A DNA stretch of 64,000 nt from Mermis nigrescens (lineage: Eukaryota > Nematoda > Enoplea > Mermithida > Mermithidae). The notes under the pieces are model-generated. The model made no database searches, was not told the DNA's origin, and saw only the letters and a list, made by a program, of their open reading frames with translations. Within the stretch, counting starts at the first letter, position 1. Each line of letters opens with the position of its first letter. The stretch spans positions 124,001 to 188,000 of the forward strand of contig JAVLUZ010000715.1 in NCBI GenBank assembly GCA_036768485.1. The letters are read 5' to 3'. The position numbers and the translations under genes are program-made. Positions 22,426 through 33,137 of this stretch are shown piece by piece.

Positions 22426-22607
22426 CGGATTCAAAGCCTCTTCTAACGCGTTCTCGGTAAACGGTGCAAAAATAGGCGCCAGCTAGCAGAGAAAGGAAGA
22501 ATAACAATGCAAAAAGGATGTGTTTCGAACATTCGTGGTCGAAACGGAACCACGAAATTTTGTTCCCCGACCTGTAGCCAGCGACGCCATCAGGGCGCCC
22601 TCCGGGT
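22420..22607 (-). CDS. MAN1: MAN1 exon 6: first transmembrane helix
   Basis: It starts after TTCTCAACGCAG and ends at donor GTAAGG (22419). After a Gly/Arg-rich lead and ISWFRFDHECSKH comes a 22-residue hydrophobic segment (HILFALLFFLSLLAGAYF and on to VY, residues about 421-442). It is then followed by basic RERVRRGF. This corresponds to TM1 of MAN1/LEMD2. Splice phases agree on both sides (2 in, 1 out). Confidence 0.9.
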
Positions 22608-23042
22608 CTGCGTTGAGAATAAACCGATTTTAATCGATATGTTTTAGTATTTTTATTCTATTTACATATGTATATGTTATATGTACTTCTATATTTTTGA
22701 TTCATATACAGATTTACACTTAATACGTCTATTCTCGATGTGTTAGTTGCATGTTACCGCTCAAAAACCTTGGAACATAAAATGACTTTCAATTCTCGTA
22801 CATATGTACTTAAGACCATAAATATGACGGCTTGAAATTTTGGAAGGGGTCCTCAGCCATTTTTAGAGGGGAATCAATGACCTCCATGGTGGACCAAAAA
22901 CGGCCAAAAAACGCCTAAAACTAGCCGAAAAATTAAAATTAGATTTTTTTACAAAAATCGGGGGGGTTCTGGCTTTGGGGGAGGGGGCGATACGGAGACG
23001 ACCGACCGCGGGTCGGGGACCTCACATCCCCTCTTACATGTA

Positions 23043-24985
23043 CAGGGTGGTCCGAAAAAACCTACCCAAGTTTCATGTCATACCTCTAGAACCAGGCTAG
23101 GTAGGCACTTGAAATTTTTTATCCAACACACAAAACAATTTTACAGTAAGCCGCCATATTTTTGAATCACCGTACGGACCCGTTCTTCCGAAGTTGCAAA
23201 TTCATTAAAAGTAGGTATATTTCAAAAAAGATGAAATTATAGTGGATGAACAGTTTTGTAAGGAAAGTCTCTGCTATTTGTGCGTATAGCCAAAATGCTA
23301 TTTGAAACTAGTAAAATACTATTGAGCATGTTAACTGAGTTGGCATCATTGCTATTTTAAAGTCTTTAGATGAGTTCGGTAAAAACTGAATCAAGTTCAA
23401 CTTTGCGGTCTTCATGAATTATCGCAGCATTTTTATTCCGCTGGTACAGCATAATGAGAATAGATTGCAATCAGGCCCGTATCCAGGGGGGCGGGGGGGG
23501 CCTGCCCCCCCCGAAATGGGAAAAAATTTTTGTTTTTCCCAAGGGTCCCCCAAAGGGAAAAATGAAAAATTGGCGAAGTTGGTCTGAAACACCGCCAAAA
23601 CAGGTTTTTAGCATATTTTTGAGCTAGAAAACACAAAATTTTTCCGTCGCTTCGCGCCGGATTTATTGTTTATGTAAGGTTTTGTCTTCTAAACCGCTGA
23701 AAATCGCACAAATTTGAGTTAGACATAGAAAGTGTGTCAATTTTTTTCTAACGCTTTGCGCCGGATTCATTGTTTAGCTATAGTTTTTGCCTTCTAGCTT
23801 ACTCAAAACAGCTCAAATTTGAGTTATGACATGGGAACACGCCTGTACTCAGGGGGCGGGTAGGCCTGCCCCCCCCCGAAATGGGGAAAAAAATTTTGTT
23901 TCTCTCAAGGGTCCCCCGAAGGGAAAAATGAAAAATTGGCGAAGTGCGTCTGAAACTGCGCCTAAACAGGTTTTTAGCGTACTTTTTGAGCTAGTAAACT
24001 CAAAATTTTCCGGCGATTCGCGCCGGATTTATTGTTTACGTATAGTTTTCTCTTCTGAACCGCTAAAAATCGCTCAAATTAGAGTTAGATATAGAGAACA
24101 TGTCAATTTTTTTCTAGCGCTGTGCGCCGGATTCATTGTTTGATTATAGCTTTTGCCTTCTAGCTCACTAAAAAAGCTCAAATTTGAGTTATGACATGGG
24201 AAACATGAAATTTTTCCGGCGCTTCGCGCCGTATCTATTGTTTATACATGTTTTTTTGTCTTCTAGTCCGCTCAAAACCGCTCAAATTTGAGGTTAATCG
24301 GCAGAGCATGTCAATGTTTTCGGCGCTTCGCGCCGAATTATTAATTATCCGTATTGTTTTTCTCTGTAAAGCACAATGATTAAGTACAAAGGCAAGAGAT
24401 AAGAAATAATTCGCCGATTAGGTGATGAGAAATCAGCTTAAATGATAAATTTGCTGTATATCAACATGAAATAAAGTGAAAATTTTTTAATTTTTTTGTT
24501 GAAATTTTTCTTCACCGTTGTATAGAGCTCGCCGAGATACGCTCAAAACTGTCTTTATTTTCGCCTATCTCCTAATGGTTCTCGAGATATCTGGTCTCAA
24601 AAATTTTCGGCCCCCCCCCGAAATAAAATCCTGGATACGGGCCTGATTGCAATAAAGCCCACGTTGAACTTGTTTGTTGAACTTTTAAACGTTTCGTTTA
24701 TCACTCAGAAAAGGAACAAGTTATATAATATAAATGAGTGAGTGATTGGGACAAAAAACGATTTACAAACAAATGCTTAATCAGATAAGCCACATTTTTC
24801 TCAAAATGAGCAATTTTGAAAAATTTAAAGCACTTTTCTTACGGGATCGGCCACGAGTGCAAGATACTGCATTTGTGTTACAGACGTTTTTTGTTTGATT
24901 TTATAACAAATTTTATGTGCCTAGCTGCTAGTGGTTCTGAAGCTAATACATATAAAACGTGGGTAGTGTTTTTTTGACCACCCTG
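23043..24985. mobile_element. Q: TA-target element, CAGGGTGGTCC ends, carrying F1
   Basis: Ends CAGGGTGGTCCGAAAAAAC and GTTTTTTTGACCACCCTG, flanked by TA. About 770 bases of its own sequence remain and show no open frame. Tc1/mariner-type by target site; family assignment is otherwise open. Confidence 0.75.
23472..24645. mobile_element. F1: hAT-like element with internal tandem units
   Basis: Perfect 8-bp duplication ATTGCAAT (23464-23471 and 24646-24653); ends CAGGCCCGTATCCAG and CTGGATACGGGCCTG. The left 350 bases are repeated almost whole at about 23835. The interior has five roughly 120-bp units, each with a GGCGCTTCGCGCCGG-like core and GCTCAAATTTGAGTTA. Confidence 0.88.
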
Positions 24986-25370
24986 TACATATATATGCTT
25001 TTAGACTCATATGAAGCATCTAGGAAATTTTAAAAGAGGCAATTTTTTGTTAAATTATAGAAGGAGTAATAAAATTTCGCATTTAGGGCGATGGAGACGA
25101 CCAAATTTCCCAAGCCCTCTGCTTAACGCACGATTATTTGATTACTATATCAATTTAAAAATTTTCCGATCTTCTAAGATTAAAATTTAGGATTTAAAAT
25201 TTCTAAAGTTATTTATTTTTAATTCCGCAGAATTATTAATTATTATCACATAAGTAAGTTTATGAAAGTCACGCGAATCTAATTACATCATTACAATACA
25301 GCAGACATAATAAATGCACAACGTATCAACTACAAATTTCAAGAATCAAGCAAAAAGCCGAAAATGGCTA

Positions 25371-25887
25371 CAGTGGTCGCCATGAGAGATGACGCGCTAT
25401 CACCCTCAGAATTATATATGGATGGTGCGTCGCGAGCGCCGCGTTTCATCCATCATGCGCTATTATCTCTTTTTTATTATTATACGCCATTAATCTGTAT
25501 CATCCCGTTAATCCAGAGATGCGGACGGCGCAATTTAGCTATTAATAGCGCCAACAAGAAGGAAGCGCGTACGTGAATGCCGTTCTATATTCAGGCGAGC
25601 CGGAGAGTAGAATCAATATTTAGCTATTAATAGCGTCTAAAAGAAGAAAGCGCGCACGTGAATGCCTGAAGCGCGCACGGTATCAACGTGCGTGCTTCCT
25701 TCTTCTTGACGCTATTAATAGCTAAATTGCTCCGTCCGTATCGCCAGATTAATGGGATGATACAGATTAATGGCGTATAATAATAAAAAGAGATAATAGC
25801 GCATGATGGACGAAACGCGGCGCTCGCGACGCACCATCTATTATAATTCTGAGGGTGATAGCGCGTCATCTTCCATGGCGACAACTG
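25371..25887. mobile_element. M4: palindromic TA-target MITE
   Basis: Ends CAGTGGTCGCCATGAG and CCATGGCGACAACTG, flanked by TA. Arms of about 200 bp, with GCGCGCACGTGAATG near the centre. The 70-85-codon frames in it are translations of the palindrome. Confidence 0.85.
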
Positions 25888-26023
25888 TACTTGACGCGAA
25901 ATTCTGGACCAAAACTAGCTTGAAAAAAGATTAAAACGGAGAATTTTTAGATATATTTTTAGAAAAAAACGAAGTCTGGAAAAGGGTTGAAATCTTTCTC
26001 GCGAGGTTTGAAAGTCTCGTACC

Positions 26024-26208
26024 CACACCCGGGCGTGCGGGGTTTGGGGGGTATGCACCCCCCTCCCCGAGAAAAAACCAAATAACCCCCAGGATTCAAT
26101 TTTTGAAATTTTTTATGTTTTTTTCGCCATACCACCATTTTTAAGGCCATTTTTTGACCTTTGAAAAATCTTGCACACCGCCCAGCATTTTGGTTCCGCC
26201 CACCTATG
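26024..26208 (+). mobile_element. Family E element
   Basis: Perfect 8-bp duplication CTCGTACC (26016-26023 and 26209-26216); ends CACACCCGGGCGTG and CGCCCACCTATG. It has lost the middle GATGCCAATGG block. Confidence 0.86.
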
Positions 26209-26563
26209 CTCGTACCCTAAAAAAGATCATATCTTGTAGACACAATATATTTAATTTAAATAACTACGCTTAAGCGTGCAAGTGACAGAGCCAAAAAGCG
26301 TAATAAGGCGAAATCAACGACTGATTATCGTTGACTTACTAAAGCGTCTTAAGTCCTAAGCAAGACGAAGAAGGATATTTTTTCGATCATTTTCTAACGT
26401 AAAAGACAAATTTATAAGGCTGTTAAGAACAGGGAAACCAGAACAAATAGATTAAATTTTACAAAATACAAACCGTTGCTTTAGTTTACAAAGCTATTTG
26501 GTTTTTTTTTATTTTTAAGACAAACAAATATTCGTAAAATGCTGAATTTTATGGACTTGCTGA

Positions 26564-26838
26564 CATAGGTGGGCGGCGCCGAAATTCTGGGAGGGCAAGA
26601 TTTTTCAAAGTTCAAAAAATGGCCTTAAAAATGGTGGTATGGCGATAAAAACACCATTTTTCAAAGTTTCTCATCGAGCACTAATCCATTGGCATTAGAA
26701 AATTGCGAAAAACAAAAACAAAAAAACATTTCAAAAACTGGATTTTTCGGGGATATTTTGGTTTCTGGGGAGGGGTATTTTGGTTTCTCGGGGGGAGGGT
26801 GCATACCCGCAAACCTCGAACCCCCCTGCCCAGGCATG
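26564..26838 (-). mobile_element. Family E element, inverted
   Basis: Ends CATAGGTGGGCGGCGCC and TGCCCAGGCATG; flanks CTTGCTGA/CTTTCTAA (6/8). It lies 55 bases past the MAN1 exon 5 donor. Confidence 0.78.
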
Positions 26839-26893
26839 CTTTCTAAGCCAAACACTGCGTTAATTTGGGTTTTTTTCAGTAAATCTCGCGCAC

Positions 26894-27157
26894 CTGAGGT
26901 TCATTTGCCTGAATTTATGCAAATCAACGGTTGGTCTCGATTTGAAAGAAGCCCTATTAAGGCCGGCGGCCTTAAGGCTATCATCTCTAGATAACGAGCC
27001 CTTAATTTGGCCAATCAGCGATGAGCAATTGACGGCAAATGATCGGCCATAATTTTTCAGTGCATCCGTCGAATTGAGCCAAAAATTTCGGGGTCGTTTC
27101 ATGCCACAGACCGGAACTCGTGGTCTTTGAAACTCGGGAGCGAGAACGTTCGAATCC
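26894..27157 (-). CDS. MAN1: MAN1 exon 5: pre-membrane linker
   Basis: The acceptor GATCCTTTCCAG and donor GTGCGC (26893) bound about 88 basic residues containing RPRVPVCGMKRPRNFW and SRDDSLKAAGLNRASFKSRP. The basic stretches could serve nuclear targeting (inference). Phase 2 in and phase 2 out fit exons 4 and 6. Family-E transposons flank the exon on both sides (26564-26838 and about 27209-27513). Confidence 0.82.
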
Positions 27158-27208
27158 CTGGAAAGGATCGTACATGCATATGTAATATACAAGTAACAGG
27201 CTTTCCAT

Positions 27209-27513
27209 GATCCCCCACCATACGTGTTCTTGGGGAGGGGGAGTAAGGCTAGTAGGCTAGAGGAGTAGGAGGAGGAGTAGGAGGAGAGGAGTAGGCAATC
27301 CCCTCCAGGAATTGAAAATACCCCCGAAGAATTCAATTTTTGAAATTTCTTTGTTTTTCCGCAATTTTTTGATGCCAATGGATAAGTAGTGCTCGATGGG
27401 TAAGGATGAAAAATTGTGTTTTTTTCGCCATACCATTATTTTTAAGGCCATTTTTTGACCTTTGAAAAATTTTGCACTCCCATCCCCAGAACTTTGGTGG
27501 CGCACACCTATGG
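27209..27513 (+). mobile_element. Family E element with a GGAGTA-rich insertion
   Basis: CATACGTGTTCTTGGGG at the left and GGCGCACACCTATG at the right; E core GATGCCAATGGAT present. A (GGAGTA)n-like run at 27255-27295 replaces part of the left side. No clean duplication. Confidence 0.6.
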
Positions 27514-27514
27514 A

Positions 27515-28060
27515 TAAGACCCCCAGAATGGCAACTGAACCCCCGCAAAAAAGATGCGGCCCCCAGCATTGTCGATTTTTCGTAAAAATTGTTAAAAAAA
27601 CGCCTGCATTTTCAAGCATTTTAGTCTTCACATATTGGCTCAAAAGTCTCATATTTTCGTGCGCTTCGCGCCATATACACATTTTTTTACTATATTTTGT
27701 CCAATTTACTCGATTTTTTTTTAAATTTTCTCGAAATTTTTCATATTTTTATGTTTCAGAAAGAACGAGCACTGTCATAAACGTCAGAACACAGTGTTTT
27801 TGACGTGTATCCATCGTTTTTTAGCCCTAAAAAGGCACTTTTTAGAAAAAATTTTCGGGCCTAACCACTACTCCCACCGGAATTCCCATGCTGTACATGT
27901 ATTCCACCACCCGAAATTAGTCGTCCTCGCCATCCACGCAAAGCCAAAAATATTTGACCCGCCCCTCCCCCGATTTTTAGCAAAAATTTGCATTTTTTAG
28001 GCCATTTTTCGGCGCTTTTTCCGCCATTTTAGACCAAAAGTTGAAGGTCGCAGTAATGTC
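27515..28060. mobile_element. Inverted family D fragment joined to a family B fragment
   Basis: 27515-27895 is D in reverse (TGCGCTTCGCGCCATATA at about 27662, TTTTTAGCCCTAAAAAGG). From 27895 family B sequence follows (CATGTATTCCACC, CCTCGCCATCC, CCCCCGATTTTTAGC). Confidence 0.5.
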
Positions 28061-28089
28061 TAAATCTTTTGGATTAAAACATAATTGTA

Positions 28090-28330
28090 TGTGTTATTTA
28101 CTCAAAAATCGCCTAAAATTGCGTCAAAATAGTCTAAATAGTCAAGTTTCGCACCAAATTGATCAATTTTTATATTTTTTATCGTTAAAAGCGACATAAT
28201 GCAGTCAAAACGGGCTAAAAATGATTAACACAGCCCTATCACATAAAAGCATTTTATAAAGGCTATTTTAACCATTTTTATCATTTGATTAGCAAAGGAG
28301 CATGACGATTTAATTTTCTGATTTGAATTT
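28090..28330 (+). mobile_element. Family H right-half fragment
   Basis: ATAATGCAGTCAAAACGGGC, AAAGCATTTTATAAAGGCTA and TTAACCATTTTTATCATT match the right half of H. The terminal GTGCACCTATG is missing. Confidence 0.55.
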
Positions 28331-28560
28331 CTTTTTTTATAGTAGCTATAAAGAGGGGTACTGAAGAAAAAGTATCGGACATAGTAAATCTTATTTGTCA
28401 AAATCGTTTTTTCACTAGTTCTAACAAGCGGCAAGCTACAAAACTGACGTCTTGATGAAAACTAGAAAAAATTTTGAACAAGGAACTGTCAAACTTAAAA
28501 TTGAAACAAAGCCGGCAATGAAGTTCAAGAATAAAAAGACAGATAAGTAGAAATTTTAAT

Positions 28561-28799
28561 CATGCATGCAACATACAGGGGAATGGGGGATCCCCAGCCA
28601 AATTTAATCGTCTCCCATCCCCAAAACCAGAAAATTTTTGATCCCCCCAACTTTTTGGAAAAAATAGAATTTGGGCCGTATTTAGGTGTTTTCTGACCGT
28701 TTTCGGCCTAAAAATTGGAGCTTAATTACCCTCTTCCCAAAAAATAGCCGAAGACCCGTGCCCAGCCCACTAAAAATTTCGACCCATTACATGTACATG
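28561..28799 (+). mobile_element. Family B element
   Basis: Left CATGCATGCAACATACAGGGG, right CCCATTACATGTACATG, with the usual B interior. Flanking duplication not convincing. Confidence 0.6.
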
Positions 28800-28974
28800 T
28801 TTATTACGTCGTTTGATGTAAACAGTATTATACATATATGAGGTTTTTTCCAAAATGGAAAACATGGATAAATGGATAAATTAATAATCTAAAATCATAG
28901 TGGCATCAAACGAGTTTTTTCTATTAAAAGATAGAAAAATGGAATCTGTCAATATACCGTACATTAATCGCGAG

Positions 28975-29292
28975 CATAGGTGGGCAGCACCGAAATTCTG
29001 TGAAGCGTAAGATTTTTCAAAGGTCGAAAAATGGCTTTAAAAATGGTGATATGGCGAAAAAACACCATTTTCAACGTTTCTAATCAAGCACTATTCATTG
29101 ACATCAAAAAATTGCGAAAAAAAACAAAAAAAATTCAAAAATTGAATTCTGGGGGTCGAAAAAAACGAAAAAAATTTAAAAAATTGAATTCTGGGGGCAT
29201 TTCGGTTTCTGGAGGAGGGGGTATTCAACCTTCTAGGAGGGATGCATACCCCCAACCCGCCCCCCCCACCCCCACCTCATGTCCACGCTGTG
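28975..29292 (-). mobile_element. Family E element, inverted
   Basis: Perfect 8-bp duplication ATCGCGAG (28967-28974 and 29293-29300). Left end CATAGGTGGGCAGC. An AAAATTGAATTCTGGGGG unit is duplicated inside. Confidence 0.85.
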
Positions 29293-29557
29293 ATCGCGAG
29301 TACATATACACCTGTGCGATGAGTGGCAAAACCGTCCAAAACGGCTATTCCGACCAAGGAGCCGAAATTGATGCGCCTCTTTTCTACAAAGAACTCCTAT
29401 TAAAAATACTTTTTGCTACCTCTTCTAATTTCAGCCGAAAATCAAATTGTGCGATACTTTTTTGATTAAAAAAATTATATAAAAATAAAATTAAAAAAAT
29501 AAAAAATAAACAAAAATGTGAAATTTTTGACGCCAGTTATATGTTTCTAGAGCTCAC

Positions 29558-29729
29558 TTTGAAACCTCTCGCGTTCTTCTGCGACTCGCCAAATTAGAAT
29601 CGAGGGAGAATTTTTGGAGCCAAAGATTTTCGTCGCTCAATTTCGACCTGAAGTGTTCGACCGCGTTCAAAGAGCCGGTCGTTTCGTCTTTGTTTTGCGC
29701 ATTCGCGACCCATTTGCTGTTTGAAAAGG
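29558..29729 (-). CDS. MAN1: MAN1 exon 4: linker
   Basis: The acceptor is CCTTTCTTAGAG and the donor GTGAGC (29557). Choosing this AG rather than the one two bases earlier is forced by the phase (exon 3 leaves one base). It codes for about 57 residues, including NAVEHFRSKLSDENLWLQKF. This looks helical and polar and has no named domain. It ends in phase 2, matching exon 5. Confidence 0.8.
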
Positions 29730-29868
29730 CTCTAAGAAAGGGCGAAATAGAAAAAATCCGAATTTGTGGATTGTTGGGATGACGGAAGGGAAGAAAGTAA
29801 ACAAAATTTAAAAAAACGGGAAAAATTTGGCAAGTTGCCAGCGGTTTGTGCACTATGGCGATCCTAAC

Positions 29869-30046
29869 GTACATATAACGGCTCGGAATTTTAGGAAGGG
29901 AAATTCTGGCCATTTTAAGGAGGAAAAGAAGGTAAATAACCTACATCTTTCGGTCAAAAACGGCAAAAAAGCACTAAAAAAATTGCATGAGGGGACGACC
30001 GACTTCTGGCGAGGGATGCCCAAACTCCCTTTTACGTCGTATGGCC
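29869..30046 (-). mobile_element. Family B element, short copy
   Basis: CGTACATATAACGGCTCGGAA at the left and CTCCCTTTTACGTCG at the right, with the TTTCGGTCAAAAACGGC core. No duplication read. Confidence 0.5.
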
Positions 30047-30244
30047 GCTTCTATCAAGAGGGGTAACGTAACCTACCCTCTACGTACGATAAAAGATGGC
30101 GGAAAACGAGTAAAAAATTCCGTAAAAAAAGCTAGTTTTTGGCCAAAATTCGAGGACGACAAAAATTTTACAAAAAAAATCTCGGCTTGTACAAAATGCG
30201 GACGTCAGCCTCACCCACCCCACGTTGAACGCGTGTCCAAAACT

Positions 30245-30682
30245 CATACGCGTAAAGGGTCGAAATTTCGGGAGGGGGTTCCCCGGCCTTTTTTGTCAAG
30301 CGGGGGAGGGGGTATGATCTGCAATTTTTGGTCAAAAGTGGCGAAAAATCGTCTAAAAATGGCCAAAAACTAAAGGCAAGTTTTGGCCGAAACCAGGGGA
30401 GGGTAAAAAATTTTCTGATTTGGGGGCAGATGGGGAACAACCGACTTTGGGTAAGTGGATCCGCCTCAGGCACGTAGCTCTGGGGAGGAATGGCGGGTCC
30501 GAACCCCCCTATATTCAGAAAAATCGGAAAAATAGGACTATTTAAATATTTTGTGCTATTTTTGGCCTTTTTGGGCTCAGTCCCCCAAAATTGGTGTTGG
30601 TCCCCCAAAATTGATGCTGGTCCCCCAAGATAGGACGGCCAGCTACGTGCCTGGTCCGCCCAGCCCCTTTGTTACATGTCTA
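30245..30682 (-). mobile_element. Family B element carrying K5
   Basis: Flanks CCAAAACT/CTAAAACT (7/8). Left end CATACGCGTAAAGGG, right end TTACATGTCTA. It ends 17 bases downstream (in the gene's direction) of the MAN1 exon 3 donor. Confidence 0.8.
30467..30653 (-). mobile_element. Family K element K5, nested in B
   Basis: Ends CAGGCACGTAGCTCTGG and CCAGCTACGTGCCTG; flanks ATCCGCCT/GTCCGCCC (6/8). It contains three tandem TCCCCCAAAATTGGTG-like units. Confidence 0.78.
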
Positions 30683-30699
30683 CTAAAACTACAGCATAC

Positions 30700-30979
30700 T
30701 GTTCGATTCTTTGCTAGGCTGGGAATAAATAGGCGATGGTTGGGCTTTTTTGGCCGGCCGCTGGTCCCAAGCCGTAAACAAACCCAGCCGCGGTTTAATT
30801 ATGGCCGCATCCGGTCTCGTTTTGTGCGATTTATTTATTTCGGTAGTCGTCGTACTAACGATAAACTTCGACGTAGTTGAAATCGAATCGAAACTTTTGT
30901 TCAAATTCATCTGCCCCGGAACTTTCGAACTGCTGCTGCCGCTGCTTTCGCCAGTATTCTTAAGCTTATTCGATAAAAC
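30700..30979 (-). CDS. MAN1: MAN1 exon 3: Ser-rich linker
   Basis: It begins after CCTATCGACAG in phase 0, matching the end of exon 2, and ends at donor GTATGC (30699) in phase 1. The roughly 93 residues are Ser/Thr/Lys-rich, with a poly-Ser run (ESSGSSSS) and a region GLFTAWDQRPAKK. No domain is recognised; it is part of the nucleoplasmic linker. A family-B transposon ends only 17 bases downstream of the donor. Confidence 0.8.
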
Positions 30980-31329
30980 CTGTCGATAGGAGGCTTTTTT
31001 TAAAAAAGTTTAAGTTTCAAAAAATTTTGATTCAAAAATTTCTATTTTTAAGTTTTAGATTTCAATTTGATATTTAAAAAATTTCAGGCCCCAAAATAAT
31101 AACTATGTACTGGGTTAGGTTCTTCGAATTTTTTTAAGATTTCGACAAATAGTTGAATGTTTGATTTTTTAGCCAAAAATGGGAAAAGACTAATTTTGAA
31201 TAAATTTAAAATCTAAGAAAGGATGCGCACCTTAATCAAAGATGATGATGATGATGGTCTATCCATTTAATCCGCAATGATCAAATTATTTTTCTAACAA
31301 TCTATGCACCATTGTCCGTATGTACAACG

Positions 31330-31563
31330 CATACATGTAACGGCTCCAAATTTTTGACGAGGGTCATCGGCCATTTTTAGTGGGAGGGCTAGATAATTTA
31401 CAATTTTCGGTCGAAAAAAGATTTAAAAAAGGCTAACAATGGGCAAAATTCAAAGTTTTTGCCAAAAATCGGAAGGAAGAGTCAACAATTTTTTTGACTT
31501 TGAAGGGGTAAAAGAACAACCAACTTTGGGTGGGGGATCCTCCCCCGCCATGTTATACATAAG
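31330..31563 (-). mobile_element. Family B element
   Basis: Flanks GTACAACG/GTGCAACG (7/8); ends CATACATGTAACGG and TTATACATAAG. Confidence 0.8.
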
Positions 31564-31705
31564 GTGCAACGCATAGCATCAGGTTGGATAGTCAATTACC
31601 CACGCCCAAAATCCGTTTATCTTCCCAGAATTTCCAAAAAATGTGAGACGCTTCCAGACACGCGCAACATTGAAATTCTTGGGGGCTAGAACCAAAAAAA
31701 TTTTC

Positions 31706-31834
31706 TACCCTTACCCAAAAAATGGCCCACCCAAAAAATGGCCCACCCAAAAAAATGGTCCACCCAAAAAATGGCCCACCCAAAAAATGGCCCACCTAAA
31801 AAATGGCCCACCCAAAAATGGTCCACCCAAAATT
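31706..31834. repeat. 17-bp tandem repeat, CCCACCCAAAAAATGGC
   Basis: Seven to eight near-identical units, starting about 20 bases from the donor of MAN1 exon 2. Its translation gives a GGPFFGW-type repeat, which is not a gene. Confidence 0.85.
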
Positions 31835-31853
31835 TTGAGCCCCTCTAGCGTAC

Positions 31854-32125
31854 TTTCTCGTTAAATGCGGATTCGTCCATGATCGGCGAAGTGGGAGGCG
31901 GTTTGGGAGGCGGATGAGAACGCGTTGTGTGGCTTTTTTTGGTCGGACTCGGCGGAATCACAAAATTTTCGTCGTCGTTTTCGGGGCTAAGCCACGCGTC
32001 CTCTTCCAAATCGTTCCTCGGCAAAGCCGAATCGCCAAACTTTTCCGGTTTCCGGGAAACGCGGGCGCTTTTTCTCGACGATTTTTGCAGCTTCGGCGGC
32101 GATTTTTCGGCGTTGGAAACGGCAT
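31854..32125 (-). CDS. MAN1: MAN1 exon 2: basic/acidic Ser-Pro linker
   Basis: Ninety-one residues follow a clear acceptor (TCTAATTTTCAG) and end at donor GTACGC (31853). The phase joins exactly to exon 1 (G+AT gives Asp). The peptide is low-complexity: a Lys/Ser/Pro-rich start, an acidic patch (ENDDENF) and a Pro-rich end (PPPKPPPTSP). This suits the poorly conserved nucleoplasmic linker of MAN1. Codon choice is strongly TCG/CCG/CGN, unlike the AT-rich surroundings, which supports real coding. A 17-bp tandem repeat begins about 20 bases past the donor. Confidence 0.85.
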
Positions 32126-32350
32126 CTGAAAATTAGATAAAATTAGAATAAAACAATACATCAGGTAGATAATTATAATTAAACAATTATGTATGTCGAA
32201 TTGAATCAAAAATTATATCCATTCAACAGCATTAAATGACACGAAAATTAGATAAAATGTCCTTACAAATTGGTTTGAATGCCTAAAAAATGGCGAGATG
32301 ACGAATTCACGTCTGTAGATTATTTATATAATTCGCATAACAGTTGTTAA

Positions 32351-32749
32351 CATACATGCACAGTATGTGAATTCTGGGGGGTGAAAACCTAAAGTGCCTT
32401 TTTTGGGCCCAATAATGGCCGGTACGCGTTAAAAAACATCGTTTTTTTGGCGTTTCTGACGATACTCTATCCTTCTAGAGCATGAAATCATGAAACAAAT
32501 TTCGAAAAAAGTCGAATAAATTGACCAATATATCGCTTAAAACATGAATATATGGCGCGAAGCGCGAAATTTGGCGATTTTGAGCAAATAGATAGCCAAA
32601 AACGCTTAAAAAGACACTTTTTCTACCAATTTTCAGGTAAGTTTAGGAAACTTTTGAAAAATCGCCAATTCTGGGGGGGTGAAAATTTTTGGCGGGGGGT
32701 GAAAAATGATTCTGCGGGCCCCCAAACCCCTCCCCCAAGATCATGTATG
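32351..32749 (+). mobile_element. Family D element, intact
   Basis: Perfect 8-bp duplication GTTGTTAA (32343-32350 and 32750-32757); ends CATACATGCACAG and AGATCATGTATG. Contains GGCGCGAAGCGCG at about 32554. Confidence 0.85.
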
Positions 32750-32757
32750 GTTGTTAA

Positions 32758-33130
32758 AATGCTATTGGTTGATTTCTGCTCTTATTTTAGTTCCACAAAA
32801 ACATATATGGTCAAAGGCCGGTCTTCCCATTGATACCAGCTGCCGAATTCTTTAGTTGATTATCCTTTTACAAAGTGGTTGTCTGGTTGCTTAATGGTTG
32901 ATTGGTTAATTATTGCTTGTTTGATTGGAAATTGATTTTATATTGGTTGGTTAGTCATTAGTTAATTGGTTGGTTGATTAGCTATGTATTTTCAAATCAT
33001 TTTTATTTTTTCCAATATTCATCTTTCTTCTTATAGCGATTAACCGATTAGTTTGGTTTTAGAGTCATTTTTGTGTATTGCATCATTTTTCTTCAATCTG
33101 TATGGCATTTTGCGAAATTTTTATTGATAC
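32758..33130. repeat. GGTTGATT-rich low-complexity stretch
   Basis: Repeated TTGGTT/GGTTGATTGG runs between 32758 and 32990, then plain AT-rich sequence. No gene seen. Confidence 0.6.
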
Positions 33131-33137
33131 TGGCAGG

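Larger units (their letters stand above)
22817..24998 (-). mobile_element. Family B element carrying Q and F1
   Basis: Left end CATAAATATGACGGC; the B right end CTTACATG is cut by Q two bases later. Flanks CTTAAGAC/TTTTAGAC (6/8). Confidence 0.7.

Noticed and set aside
23043..24985. CAGGGTGGTCC element as a retroelement 3' end
   Set aside because: Both ends are inverted copies flanked by TA and there is no poly-A or reverse-transcriptase sequence, so a DNA transposon fits better.
26860..27378. 172-codon minus-strand frame as a single gene
   Set aside because: Only 26894-27157 is exon (MAN1 exon 5). The rest runs through splice sites into a family-E element.
31592..31795. GGPFFGW repeat protein
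   Set aside because: Translation of a 17-bp tandem repeat next to an exon donor.
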